In this document: positions 17,575 through 27,464 of the stretch, in pieces | Position numbering within the stretch: position 1 is the first letter of the stretch | Layout of the letters: each line of letters begins with the position of its first letter | NCBI GenBank assembly: GCA_009780915.1 | Contig: WQZD01000005.1 | Location: 62,001 to 126,000 of the forward strand | Origin: Propionibacteriaceae bacterium | GTDB taxonomy: Bacteria; Actinomycetota; Actinomycetes; Propionibacteriales; Propionibacteriaceae | Direction of reading: 5' to 3' | DNA length: 64,000 nucleotides | Made by a program: the position numbers and the translations under genes | Notes under the pieces: model-generated | What the model was told of the DNA's origin: nothing | What the model saw: the letters and a program-made list of their open reading frames with translations, nothing else | Database searches by the model: none

Positions 17575-18713
17575 GAGTGGCTCCTCACCAGGGATCGGGC
17601 GTTGTACGCGATGAAGGGGATCACCAAGATGAAGATCAGCATGGCCAACGCCGCCGAGTGTCCCGTCTGCGGGGGGAAGAGCGAGAACTGGCGGACCATC
17701 TCGTACCCCAGCACGGACGTGTTGTTATAACCGGCGGTAGTGACGGCGATGATGTCGTACACCTTCAGGGACGTGATCGAGATCGTGATCCAGACCACGA
17801 CGATGGTCGGGCGGATGGTGGGGATGATCACGTTGACGAACCGGCGCACAGAGGAGGCGCCGTCGATCTGAGCCGCTTCGATCAGCTCGGCCGGCACCGA
17901 CTTGATGGCGGCGGACAGGATCACCATGGCGAAGCCCGTCTGCGACCAGATGAGGATCGCGATCATAAGGAACATGTTCAGCGGATAGCTCTGGAGCCAG
18001 TTGACCGGGGCGCCGCCCAGCGCGATCACGACCTGGTTGAGCAGTCCGATCTGATTGCCCTGCCGGTAGTCGTAGAAGAATTTGAAGATGATCGACGCGC
18101 CGACGAAGGAGATCGACATCGGCATGAAGATGAGCACTTTGAGGAGTTTCTCGGCTCGCGAGCGGTCCACCCACAGGGCGTACACCAAGCCGATCCCGGT
18201 GGCGAACACCGGAGCGACGAGCACCCAGACGATCGTGTTGAGCAGGCTGGTGAGCCCCCCGGATCCGCCCGAGGAGAAGACCCACACGAAGTTGTCGAGA
18301 CCGACGAATTTCGTGCCGGTCTTGTCCATGAACGCGGAGACCATGGTACGGATCGTGGGCCAGACCAGTCCGACCACGAGGAGGGCCAGCGCCGGAGAGA
18401 CGAACAGAGCCAACTGGATCAGCCTGCCCCGTCCCTTGGCGGAGCGGGAGTCGAGCCAGAACAGCCCGCCCCCCAGGACCGCGCCGAGCAGGAAGACCCA
18501 TGCCACCCCGCGTTCCAGCCCGAGCAGGGCCAAGACGGCGACGGGGACGCCGACGGCGATCCCCAGCCTGACCCAGGTGTACGCCCGCCCGGGACGCGGG
18601 GCGATTTCGATGAGGACGATGATCACGCCGACCACGACGAGGAAGGCCGCGAGCACCACAGGTATTTGAAGCAGCTGGGGCAGATGTGCCAGCCAGGAGA
18701 AGAATGCCTGCAT
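17571..18713 (-). CDS. Carbohydrate ABC transporter permease, MalF type
   Basis: 380-residue membrane subunit. It has two or three extra N-terminal hydrophobic segments before the six-segment core and an EAA loop ELIEAAQIDGASSVRRFVNV, as in CUT1 MalF-like permeases. It lies 32 bases after the binding-protein gene and overlaps the MalG-type gene, so the three are one operon. The extended N-terminus (~90 residues with hydrophobic helices) is longer than in many MalF homologues. Confidence 0.9.
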   Translation of the reverse strand: MQAFFSWLAHLPQLLQIPVVLAAFLVVVGVIIVLIEIAPRPGRAYTWVRLGIAVGVPVAVLALLGLERGVAWVFLLGAVLGGGLFWLDSRSAKGRGRLIQLALFVSPALALLVVGLVWPTIRTMVSAFMDKTGTKFVGLDNFVWVFSSGGSGGLTSLLNTIVWVLVAPVFATGIGLVYALWVDRSRAEKLLKVLIFMPMSISFVGASIIFKFFYDYRQGNQIGLLNQVVIALGGAPVNWLQSYPLNMFLMIAILIWSQTGFAMVILSAAIKSVPAELIEAAQIDGASSVRRFVNVIIPTIRPTIVVVWITISITSLKVYDIIAVTTAGYNNTSVLGYEMVRQFSLFPPQTGHSAALAMLIFILVIPFIAYNARSLVRSHS

Positions 18714-18745
18714 GCCGCGCCTTCCTCGTCGTTGGTCAGTCGGGT

Positions 18746-20071
18746 TTAGGCGTCAGCCCAGGACTTCTGGATCTGAGCCAGGACAGTGCCCTGGTCGACT
18801 CCATTGATCCAGTCGACGGTGCCCTTCCACCAGGCCTGCTGCACGACGGACGGCATGGAGTCGCCGGCGCCGAAACGGAAGGTCGTGGTGGGATCTTTGA
18901 GGGTCGTGATGGCCTGGGCCAGCAGCGGGTCGGTCTCCTTGGTCACATCCACGCCCTTGTTGGCGGTGATGAAGGTGGCGTCAGGGACTGTGATGAGGCT
19001 GTTGGCGTAATCGCCGGATGCCAGATAGTTCATGACCTGCTGGACAGCGGGGCTGTTCGTGAAGGCCACGGCGAAGTCGCCGCCGCCGACGACGGACGGG
19101 GTGCCCGCCACGGGAGGCATCATGAAGGCCCACACGTCACCGGTCGGGCCCACGGTCGGGGTGGCGCCGGAGGCGGTCTTGGCTGTGGCGAAGGAGGCTT
19201 CCAGGAAGGTGGCCTGGTTCGTCATCGCGCAGGTGCCGTCGGCCAGGGCGTTGGCCACGTCGCCGAAGGCGGTGGAGTTGATGGACGCCACGTCGCCGAA
19301 ACCAGCGTTGACGTACTTCGGATCGAGCAGGATCTTGCCCATCGCCGTGAAGGCGTCGGCGATCGGCTGATCGGTGAACTTCACGTCGCCGGAGACCCAC
19401 TGGTCGTAGACCTGGCCACCCGAGGCGGACAGGACGTACTCGGCCAGTTGGTCGGTGCCCGGCCACCCGGACGCGTCACCGGAGTTGAAGCCCGCGCACC
19501 ACACCGGCTGGCCCGTCTTCTGCTGGATGGTGTCGGTCAGCGTCATGAGGTCGGCCCAGGTGGTCGGCACGGTGACGCCCCAGGCCGTGAAGGCCGCAGG
19601 CGAGTACCAGATGTAGCCCTTGGCCGACGCGTCCAGGGGCACAGCGTACTGCTGGCCGCTGACCGTCCCATAGGACTGCCAGTCGGTCGAGAAGTTCTGC
19701 TTGACCGTGGCCAGCGTCGTGGCGTCCAGTTGTTGCACCTTGCCCGTCTCGATGACGGACTTCATCAGACCCGGTTGCGGGAAGACGGCGATGTCGGGCA
19801 AGGCGTTGCCCTGGATCTTCGTCGAGATGTTCGTGGTGAAATTCTGATCCCCGGTGTACTGAATGGTGATGTTGTTGGCGGCCGCCCAGGCCTTCCAACT
19901 CGCCTCCCATTGCGTGCCTTCGTTGCCCGTGGGCGTTCCGTAAATGGTGACGATCTGCGGGGCGGAACCGGTTGTGCTCGGCGAGCCCGAGGGCGATTGA
20001 GAGCATCCGGCCAAAGCCATCGAGGCGACTGCCACTCCCACAATGCCATAAGTAATAAAGCGTTTTGCCAT
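18746..20071 (-). CDS. Carbohydrate ABC transporter substrate-binding lipoprotein
   Basis: 441-residue extracytoplasmic sugar-binding protein (SBP family 1). The signal peptide ends in lipobox MALAGC, followed by a Ser/Pro/Gly linker. Aromatic-rich segments (GYIWYSPAAFTAWGV, DASGWPGTDQLAEYVL) are typical of alpha-glucoside binders such as AglE/ThuE. A strong AAAGGAG ribosome site precedes the ATG. As first gene after the operator region it should be the most highly expressed of the operon. Ligand identity is inferred from the linked GH65 phosphorylase. Confidence 0.9.
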   Translation of the reverse strand: MAKRFITYGIVGVAVASMALAGCSQSPSGSPSTTGSAPQIVTIYGTPTGNEGTQWEASWKAWAAANNITIQYTGDQNFTTNISTKIQGNALPDIAVFPQPGLMKSVIETGKVQQLDATTLATVKQNFSTDWQSYGTVSGQQYAVPLDASAKGYIWYSPAAFTAWGVTVPTTWADLMTLTDTIQQKTGQPVWCAGFNSGDASGWPGTDQLAEYVLSASGGQVYDQWVSGDVKFTDQPIADAFTAMGKILLDPKYVNAGFGDVASINSTAFGDVANALADGTCAMTNQATFLEASFATAKTASGATPTVGPTGDVWAFMMPPVAGTPSVVGGGDFAVAFTNSPAVQQVMNYLASGDYANSLITVPDATFITANKGVDVTKETDPLLAQAITTLKDPTTTFRFGAGDSMPSVVQQAWWKGTVDWINGVDQGTVLAQIQKSWADA

Positions 20072-20186
20072 GAAAACTCCTTTGTCATTTCTGCACCACT
20101 GAGGGGTTGGCTCACACGTGGAGCCTCCCGCGAACCATCGTGGCCCACAGCTCGTATTCCCAAGCGTAGGGGCAATCTCTATCCAA

Positions 20187-20226
20187 TTGCAAACGTTGGC
20201 GGCAAACGTTACCATTTCTATATAAA
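20187..20226. promoter_or_regulatory. Divergent promoter with two LacI-type operators
   Basis: GCAAACGTT occurs twice in tandem, 13 bases apart, in TTGCAAACGTTGGC (20187-20200) and GGCAAACGTTACC (20201-20213), matching LacI/CcpA-style half-sites. For the plus strand, TTGGCG (20196-20201) and TATATA (20219-20224) stand 17 bases apart. For the minus strand, TTTGCC and GATAGA can be read over the same bases, also 17 apart. Bound repressor would silence both the transport operon and pgmB-GH65. Confidence 0.65.
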
Positions 20227-20277
20227 AGGAGCTTTCGCAGGTCTGATGATCGGATCGGCCGGACAGATGAGGTGCTC

Positions 20278-21042
20278 ATGGATAGTTTGTGTCCCACTCT
20301 CGCCGGCGCCGAAGCATGCCTCTTCGACCTCGACGGAGTCCTGACCCCGACCGCCGACGTGCATAAACGCGCGTGGACTCAGTTGTTCGGCACAGTCTTC
20401 GGGCAGTACACGGCCAGCCCGCCCTTCACCGACCACGACTACTTCACGTTGGTGGACGGACGTCCTCGGTACGACGGGGTGCGCGCCGTCCTGCTCTCCC
20501 GTGACATCCATCTGCCCGACGGCGACCCGGCGGAGCCTCCCTCCACACGGACGGTGTGCGGGATGGGCAACCTCAAGGACTCCCTCTTCCTGGCCGACCT
20601 CGACAAGGACGGCGTCCAGCCCTACCCCGGATCGGTGCGATTCCTCCAGGTCGCCATGGCCGCGGGCCTCAGCGTCGCCGTGGTGTCGGCGTCGAAGAAC
20701 GCCCGGCACGTCCTGCGGGCGGCGGGTCTCCTGGACTGTTTCGACACCATCGTGGACGGGCGCGTCGCCGCCGACCTGGGCTTGCGCGGCAAGCCCTTCC
20801 CCGACACGTACGTGGAGGCCGCCCGACGCCTCGACGTCGCCCCGAACCGAGCCGTCGTGATCGAGGATGCCCTGGGAGGCGTGGAAGCCGGACGAGTCGG
20901 CGGGTTCGGCCGCGTGATCGGTGTGAATCGTGGCGCCGGCGCCCAACCCTTGCTGTCACACGGGGCGTCCCTGGTCGTCGACGATCTGGCCGAGTTGCTG
21001 GTGGAGGACAGGCCCCGGCGCTGCGCACAGGAGACCACATGA
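20278..21042 (+). CDS. pgmB: Beta-phosphoglucomutase (HAD superfamily)
   Basis: Interconverts beta-glucose-1-phosphate and glucose-6-phosphate. The 254-residue protein has the HAD motif FDLDGVLTPTADVHKRAW (nucleophile and acid/base aspartates, with the His and Trp of the beta-PGM cap), VVSASKN for motif II/III and VIEDALGGVEAGR for the magnesium site. An insertion around residues 55-90 is larger than in lactococcal PgmB. It overlaps the GH65 phosphorylase gene by four bases (ATGA). That enzyme makes its substrate, so the two steps are co-produced. ATG 20278 is preferred, with GAGG 5 bases upstream; GTG 20272 is in frame. Confidence 0.9.
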   Translation: MDSLCPTLAGAEACLFDLDGVLTPTADVHKRAWTQLFGTVFGQYTASPPFTDHDYFTLVDGRPRYDGVRAVLLSRDIHLPDGDPAEPPSTRTVCGMGNLKDSLFLADLDKDGVQPYPGSVRFLQVAMAAGLSVAVVSASKNARHVLRAAGLLDCFDTIVDGRVAADLGLRGKPFPDTYVEAARRLDVAPNRAVVIEDALGGVEAGRVGGFGRVIGVNRGAGAQPLLSHGASLVVDDLAELLVEDRPRRCAQETT

Positions 21043-23342
21043 CCGCCCGTACCACCGCGTGGAGCCTGGTCGACGACTCCGTCGACTCCGGCGGCCACGC
21101 CCAGACCCTCTTCGCCCTCGGCAACGGTTTCCTCGGAGCACGCGGCGCCGTGGAGGAAGATCTGACGAGCACCGGCCAGGTCTTCGCCAACGGGTTCTAC
21201 GAGACCTGGCCCATCGTGTACCCCGAGGACGCGTACGGCTTGGCCCGCACGGGCCAGACCATCCAAGCCGTGCCCGACCCCACCCATGTCGCCCTGATCG
21301 TCGATGGGCATCCGTTCGATCCCGCCACGGCGACGCTGCGGGAGCACCGGCGGTGGCTCGACCTGCGCGCGGGGACCCTGAGACGTCACGCGACCTGGGT
21401 TCTGCCCGGCGGCCTGGTGGTCGAGATCGAGTCGACACGTGTGGTGTCGACCACACGACCCGAGTGCCTGGCCATGGAGTACGCCGTCACGACGTCCGCC
21501 GACGCCCAGGTCGAGATGACGCACTGGATTCTCGTCCCCGGCCGCGCGGCCGGCCACGCCGGGCTCGACCCACGACGCTCCACCGCGCTCGCCGACGCCA
21601 CCCGGGTCACCACCGACGAGGGCGACTGGGCGCGTCACCGGCTCGTCATGCGCACGCGATCCTCCGGGATCGGGGTGGCGTGCTCCGTGCGGCGCACCCT
21701 GCGAGGCGGGGTCCAGGACAGGCTCGACCCCGTCCGGACCGACGCCGGCGTCGGCGTGACGACATCCGTCCGACTGGCCGCCGGCACGCCGCTGACTCTG
21801 CGCGTGAGTGCGGCGTACGCCACGGACGGCCCTTTGCTGACCGACACGCAGGCGCCGACGACAGACCTCGCCCTCGTCGGGAGCGCCGACCGGGTCCTGG
21901 ACGACTGGTCCGCCGTGGACTGGGACGACCTGCTCGCCGACCAGGCCGACGCCCTCGCGCAGTGGTGGTCCACGACCGACGTGGAAGTCGGCGGGGACGA
22001 GGTCGACCAGGGCGCCATCCGCTGGAACCTCTTCCAGACCTTCCAGGCCGTCGCCCACAACCTGGGCCACGGGATCCCGGCCAAAGGGGTCAGCGGCAGC
22101 GGGTACGACGGACACGCCTTCTGGGACACCGAGGCCATGGTCATGCCGATCCTGACGTACACCCATCCCCGGATGGCACGTTCCGCCTTGTCGTACCGCC
22201 ATCGCCTGCTCCCCCGCGCCCGCGAGCGCGCGGCCGAACTGCACCACGCGGGCGCCCTGTTCCCGTGGCGCAGCATCGACGGGCGCGAGGCGTCGGCCTT
22301 CTTCGAGGCGGGCACGGCCCAGTACCACATCGACGCGGACATCGCGTACGCCATCAACCGGTACCTCCGCTCGACCCTGGACCTGGCCTATCTCACAGCC
22401 GAAGGCGCGGAGATCCTCGTGGAAACGGCCCGTATGTGGGCCAGTCTGGGCTTCTTCGACTCCCGCGGCGGCTTCCACATCCACGGGGTCACCGGCCCGG
22501 ACGAGTACTCGGCCATGGTCGACGACAACCTGTTCACCAACGTCATGGCGGCGGCCAATTTCGACGCCGCGGCCTTCTGGTTGGAGTGGCTGCGCGGCCA
22601 GGACCGGACCGCCTGGGCCGAAGCCCGTCGCCGCTTCCGTCTGGACGACGCTGAGATCGCCTCCTGGCGGGCGGCGTCGGCTGCGATGACCATCCCGTAC
22701 GACGAGGCTCTGGGGGTCCATGGACAAGACGCCCATTTCCTGGAGCACGAGGTGTGGGACTTCGCCGGGACCCCGCGCGAGATGTACCCGCTCCTGCTGC
22801 ACTTCCACCCGCTGACCATCTACCGCCATCAGGTCCTCAAGCAGGCGGACGTGGTCTTGGCGCTCATCAACCGCCCGGACCTGTTCACACCCGACCAGAT
22901 GCGCGCCGACTTCGACTACTACGATCCGCTGACCACGGGGGACTCGACGCTGTCAGCCTCCACGCAGGCCATCATGGCCGCCACGGTCGGGCACCTCGAT
23001 TTGGCCGAGCACTATTTCCGATCCAGTCTGCGCATCGACTTGGACGACGCCCACGGCAACACCTCGGACGGGGTCCATGTCGCCGCCGTCGCGTCCGTGT
23101 GGACCACCCTGGTCATGGGCTTCGGCGGCTTCCGCGACTATGGGGGGTACAGCCTGGACCCCCGCCTCCCCGAGGGATGGACGCGCCTGGCCTTCCACCT
23201 GCGCCTGCTGGGCGCCCTGGTGCTCGTGGAGATCGCCGAGCACGGCGTGGGGCTGACGGTGTGCGAGGGCGACGCTGTGGACATGACTGTGTACGGGACG
23301 CCCGTGCGCGTCGAGGGGCAGTGCTTCATCCCTCGTCCGTGA
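21039..23342 (+). CDS. Glycoside hydrolase family 65 disaccharide phosphorylase
   Basis: Cytoplasmic inverting phosphorylase that splits an alpha-glucoside (maltose, trehalose, kojibiose or nigerose) with phosphate into beta-glucose-1-phosphate and glucose. The 767-residue protein has the N-terminal beta-sandwich (LFALGNGFLGARGA) and the (alpha/alpha)6 barrel with KGVSGSGYDGHAFWDTEAM and the catalytic acid in VTGPDEYSAMVDDNLFTN. KQADVV, used to contact phosphate in this family, is also present. Sequence alone does not fix the disaccharide. Linked pgmB and the ABC importer support a disaccharide uptake and phosphorolysis pathway. Confidence 0.9.
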   Translation: MTARTTAWSLVDDSVDSGGHAQTLFALGNGFLGARGAVEEDLTSTGQVFANGFYETWPIVYPEDAYGLARTGQTIQAVPDPTHVALIVDGHPFDPATATLREHRRWLDLRAGTLRRHATWVLPGGLVVEIESTRVVSTTRPECLAMEYAVTTSADAQVEMTHWILVPGRAAGHAGLDPRRSTALADATRVTTDEGDWARHRLVMRTRSSGIGVACSVRRTLRGGVQDRLDPVRTDAGVGVTTSVRLAAGTPLTLRVSAAYATDGPLLTDTQAPTTDLALVGSADRVLDDWSAVDWDDLLADQADALAQWWSTTDVEVGGDEVDQGAIRWNLFQTFQAVAHNLGHGIPAKGVSGSGYDGHAFWDTEAMVMPILTYTHPRMARSALSYRHRLLPRARERAAELHHAGALFPWRSIDGREASAFFEAGTAQYHIDADIAYAINRYLRSTLDLAYLTAEGAEILVETARMWASLGFFDSRGGFHIHGVTGPDEYSAMVDDNLFTNVMAAANFDAAAFWLEWLRGQDRTAWAEARRRFRLDDAEIASWRAASAAMTIPYDEALGVHGQDAHFLEHEVWDFAGTPREMYPLLLHFHPLTIYRHQVLKQADVVLALINRPDLFTPDQMRADFDYYDPLTTGDSTLSASTQAIMAATVGHLDLAEHYFRSSLRIDLDDAHGNTSDGVHVAAVASVWTTLVMGFGGFRDYGGYSLDPRLPEGWTRLAFHLRLLGALVLVEIAEHGVGLTVCEGDAVDMTVYGTPVRVEGQCFIPRP

Positions 23343-23350
23343 ATAAACCA

Positions 23351-23384
23351 ACGGGCCATCCCCCGCGATGGGAGGATGGCCCGT
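23351..23384. terminator. Bidirectional terminator between GH65 and msmK-type genes
   Basis: A perfect 11-bp stem (ACGGGCCATCC / GGATGGCCCGT) with a 12-base loop lies between two convergent stop codons (23342 and 23401). Confidence 0.75.
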
Positions 23385-23400
23385 GTCAGGTCAGGACTTC

Positions 23401-24492
<1,092 letters not shown>

Positions 24493-24780
24493 AGCGGTAT
24501 AACCTTTCCACGGGCGGTACGTGCCCGACGATCCTTTGTGGAGGGTGTGTCCCTTCCGGTCCAGTCTGTCACGTTTCATGGGCACGTCAAGTTATGGGCA
24601 GGCGGATTCGGTGCGCGTCCCCAGGGGGCGGCCCCAGGGCGCGGGCCAGCGCGTGGGCCCATGCGTGGGCCCACGTCCGTCCATGTCCGTCCCAATGCCC
24701 GTCCATTCGTGGCGACCCGTCCTAACAAGGTACGATGGCGGGCAGCGGCGATCAACGACGCAGGAGACGACAGGCACGCC

Positions 24781-25548
24781 ATGGCTGAGACCCCGAACCC
24801 CGACGAGACCCCGGACGAGACCCCGAACCCCGACGAGACCCCGGACGAGACCCCGGACGAGCGACTCGACGACGAGAAGCCCTGGTGGGACGATCCTTCA
24901 CTGCCCTGGCGCCACAAGCCGACCCGCGCCGACCTGGCGTGCTGGGCCTGGATCGCGGTGGTCGGCGTCTACGGTCTGGTGATGATCCCCCTGCGTACCG
25001 TCCTCATCGGCTGGAGCCCGCCCTTCGCCGCCATGATCAGTGGCGGGCGCACGTCGGTGGTGGCCACCGGCGCCTGGGTACGAGTCGGGGGCGGACCGCT
25101 GATCCTGTACTGGCTGGTCGCGGCCCTGTCCCTCGTCAAGTTCTCATGGGTGTACTGGTGGGCCGGAAAACTCTGGGGCACCGGCATCCTCGACATCCTC
25201 GCTGGGAGGTCGGAACGCGCCAAGAAGCGCGCCGACCGCGCCGTCCGCCTGACCAACCGCTATTGGCTCGTGGCCATCTTCCTCACCTTCTTGCCCATCC
25301 CCTTCCCCATGCCGATCGTGTACGCGGCCATCGGCGCCGCCGGGACCCGGCTCATCCGTTTCCTGGTGCCCGTCGTCGTGTGCTCGGCCCTGTTCCAGGC
25401 CGGCTACATGGCCCTGGGGTGGTGGATCGGTGAACCCGCCGTCGCCATCGTCAACCTGTACGCCAAGTACATGTGGTACGTGATGCTGGCCGTCCTCGCC
25501 GGCATGGTCATCGCCTGGCTCTGGCGGCGACGCTCCACAGCGCAGTGA
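24781..25548 (+). CDS. Integral membrane protein, possibly DedA/VTT-like
   Basis: 255-residue membrane protein. The first ~35 residues are acidic and repetitive (ETPNPDETPDETP, encoded by a ~30-base tandem repeat). Four to five hydrophobic segments follow. The loop FLPIPFPMPIVYAAIGAAG and the small-residue-rich helix before it resemble DedA-family half-barrels, but the match is loose. No partner genes adjoin. ATG 24781 is the first start giving a sensible protein. Confidence 0.6.
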   Translation: MAETPNPDETPDETPNPDETPDETPDERLDDEKPWWDDPSLPWRHKPTRADLACWAWIAVVGVYGLVMIPLRTVLIGWSPPFAAMISGGRTSVVATGAWVRVGGGPLILYWLVAALSLVKFSWVYWWAGKLWGTGILDILAGRSERAKKRADRAVRLTNRYWLVAIFLTFLPIPFPMPIVYAAIGAAGTRLIRFLVPVVVCSALFQAGYMALGWWIGEPAVAIVNLYAKYMWYVMLAVLAGMVIAWLWRRRSTAQ

Positions 25549-25558
25549 CGATGTGGGG

Positions 25559-25766
25559 GATGTGGACGTGGTGACTCCCTAGTGGCGCGTCGGTGGCGCG
25601 TCGGTGGCGCGTCGGTGGCGCGTGGGTGGTGCGTGGATGACTCCCGGGTGGTGCGTGGATGACTCCCGGGTGATTCCCGGGTGGCGCGCGGATGGGGCAT
25701 GGATGGGGCGCGCTGATTCCCGGGTGACTCCCAGGCGGGGCGTGGATGAGGCGTGGATGAGGACAC
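25559..25766. repeat. 11-bp minisatellite, about 19 units
   Basis: Units of 11 bases alternate between GGTGGCGCGTC/G-like and GATGACTCCCG-like forms from 25559 to 25766 (one unit, 25713-25722, is 10 long). Three adjacent units from 25592 are nearly identical. The tract starts 10 bases after the membrane-protein stop and is followed directly by hairpin repeats. No plausible gene is encoded. It is part of the 530-base gap 25549-26078. Confidence 0.85.
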
Positions 25767-25785
25767 CTGGACGCACAGGTGGGGC

Positions 25786-25899
25786 GCGGGGGCACGAACT
25801 GTCGGCTTAGAGGCGAAAACGGACAGTTCGTGCCCCCGCAATTTTTGTGGGGGCACGAACTGTGGTTTCTACGCGCGTAGACGAACGGTTCGCGCCCCC
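25786..25899. repeat. Two GGGGGCACGAAC hairpin repeats
   Basis: Unit 25786-25839 has perfect 18-bp arms (GCGGGGGCACGAACTGTC and its complement). Unit 25849-25899 has GGGGGCACGAACTGT facing ACGGTTCGCGCCCCC and contains an inner palindrome TCTACGCGCGTAGA. The left arms are 61 bases apart, matching spacing at other loci. Confidence 0.9.
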
Positions 25900-25941
25900 G
25901 CGGGAAGCTCATGCGTACGTCTCCGGTCTGGGGAAAGGGGG

Positions 25942-25995
25942 GTACGCGTCACGGGGTCCGGGGGCAGGTGTAGTACGCGTCACGGGGTCCGGGGG
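25942..25995. repeat. 23-bp direct repeat pair
   Basis: The 23 bases at 25942-25964 (GTACGCGTCACGGGG...) recur exactly at 25973-25995, 31 bases on; a shorter echo (ACGGGGTCCGG) follows at 26044. Function unknown. Confidence 0.75.
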
Positions 25996-26078
25996 AATGC
26001 ACAGGCGATGAGGACACCGTACGACCCATCGTCCACAGGCATTGACGGGGTCCGGACTCATCGGATCGATCGGATCGC

Positions 26079-26801
26079 TCAGATGGCGATGGCCCGTCCA
26101 CCCTCTCGTCCCCGGTCACGCCAATCATCGGTGACCGGAACCTTGTTCGCCGGGGTCCCCAGGTCGATGGTGCGTACCGTCCGGGCGGCGGTGGGCGCGG
26201 AGATGTAGGTCGCCGGAACCACGGTGATCGGGTCCCACAAGGACATCTGCACGTCGCCGTTCGGCCCGATGATGACGGAGTCCACGGCGGCATCGGTCTT
26301 CGGGTCCAACTGTACGGTCATCGTCTTCTCGTCGTCGCCCAACTCGGTGTCCGCGATGATGGCGGCGAGTTGCTTGTGCGCTCGACGGGCTTCGAACTGG
26401 GAGAACACCGCCCATCCGACCACGACCCCCGCGCCGACGACGGGCACCCACCAGCGCAGTCCCAGTCCGAGGACTGCGAACGGGACTGTGCCCAAGCAGA
26501 TCATGACGAGGGCGGCGAACACCGCGCGGCGTCGCTTCTCGGCTTTCCGTGCGAGACGCATCGCCGCACGTCGACCGGCTCGGCGCATGAGCATCGTGGA
26601 GACCTCGGGCGCCTTCTCATCCTGACTGGCCACGGGGATCCCCGTGTGGACCGTCTTCATCGTCGAGCGGGACGGCGCCGGTTGGTCGATCTCCTCCTGG
26701 GTGGGGATGCGCCAGGTCAAATGCCTCGGCACGAAGTAGAACAGGCATGCCACAACGACCACGGCGAAGATCGGTCCAGAGGCATCCATGCCACTCACCA
26801 T
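26079..26801 (-). CDS. Hypothetical membrane protein
   Basis: About 240 aa; not recognised. A hydrophobic segment at the extreme N-terminus (PIFAVVVVACLFYFVP) is followed by a charged linker, a basic stretch (RRAGRRAAMRLARKAEKRRR), then two adjacent hydrophobic segments (residues ~108-150) and a soluble C-terminal domain ending GREGGRAIAI. The topology suggests a small membrane protein with a cytoplasmic tail. The start could be ATG 26801 (AGGA 10 bases upstream) or ATG 26789. The 3' end faces the repeat-rich gap. Confidence 0.6.
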   Translation of the reverse strand: MVSGMDASGPIFAVVVVACLFYFVPRHLTWRIPTQEEIDQPAPSRSTMKTVHTGIPVASQDEKAPEVSTMLMRRAGRRAAMRLARKAEKRRRAVFAALVMICLGTVPFAVLGLGLRWWVPVVGAGVVVGWAVFSQFEARRAHKQLAAIIADTELGDDEKTMTVQLDPKTDAAVDSVIIGPNGDVQMSLWDPITVVPATYISAPTAARTVRTIDLGTPANKVPVTDDWRDRGREGGRAIAI

Positions 26802-26970
26802 AGGGTATTCATCCTGATAATCCCCAGCGAACTCGCCGCGACCCCGGCAGTTTGAGTAGGTCGGGAGGTATGTGGATGGTCTGGTGGGTGGCAAGATCGG
26901 GGGTCTCCGGTTGTTCGGGTGGGTGGTCGAGAGCAGACACCCATTCGTGAGATTCTCTATGTCGTTAGAT

Positions 26971-26980
26971 CGATATATCG
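26971..26980. promoter_or_regulatory. AT-rich palindrome in a repeat-rich divergent gap
   Basis: CGATATATCG is a perfect 10-base palindrome inside an unusually A+T-rich stretch (26950-26992) of the 663-base gap 26802-27464 between divergent genes. It could be a promoter or operator. The rest of 26802-27019 shows nothing else I can name. Confidence 0.3.
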
Positions 26981-27019
26981 TCATATCGCTCCCGAATGCT
27001 CTCCCCGTCATGCGTTGAC

Positions 27020-27264
27020 ACAGCCGCCGCGGGGGCACGAACCGTTGCCACCAACCCACATCGTAACCGCATCGTGGACCACAGCCGCCGCGGGGGCGCG
27101 AACCGTTGGTATGAAACGTCTCAATGAACGGTTCGTGCCCCCAGGGAAATCGCGGGGGCACGAATCGTGCTTTTCGTGCCGTGGATGGACGGTTCGCGCC
27201 CCCGTGGTTGTGGCGGGGGCACGAGTAGTTGTTATCAGGCTCTGGACGGACAGTTCGCGCCCCC
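27020..27264. repeat. Array of GGGGGCRCGAAC hairpin repeats, ~61-bp period
   Basis: Left arms start at 27031, 27092, 27154 and 27215 (spacings 61, 62, 61). The first is a half unit; full hairpins are 27092-27142, 27154-27203 and 27215-27264. A 29-base block before the first two left arms (27020-27048 and 27080-27108) is the same but for one base. The unit at 27092 has swapped polarity: GCGCG on the left and CGTGC on the right. Confidence 0.9.
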
Positions 27265-27267
27265 GCG

Positions 27268-27444
27268 CGACTGGCCCACCGTCACGGGGCACGCATGGGC
27301 AGACATGAACGGCGCGACTGTCGACGCGACTGGCCCACCGGCGCGGGAGACGCGTAGACATCATGAACATAAACGACCTAAGGTCCGACTGGCCCACCAA
27401 CGCGGGGGGGCACGCATTGTAGACGTCCACCCAGTCGGCGTCCA
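27268..27444. repeat. Three 59-bp tandem repeats
   Basis: CGACTGGCCCACC recurs at 27268, 27327 and 27386, exactly 59 bases apart, each followed by a CGCGGG-like run and CACGC or GACGC with AGACAT nearby. The last unit ends about 20 bases before the FAH-family gene start. Confidence 0.75.
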
Positions 27445-27464
27445 CGCACGAGTACGCTGGTGGT

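Noticed and set aside
20622-22829. 735-codon open frame opposite the GH65 gene
   Set aside because: Antisense shadow of pgmB and GH65, whose catalytic motifs are intact on the plus strand.
25604-25912. Open reading frames across the minisatellite and hairpins
   Set aside because: They are read-through of 11-bp repeats and palindromes in several frames at once; they have no ribosome site and no protein-like composition.
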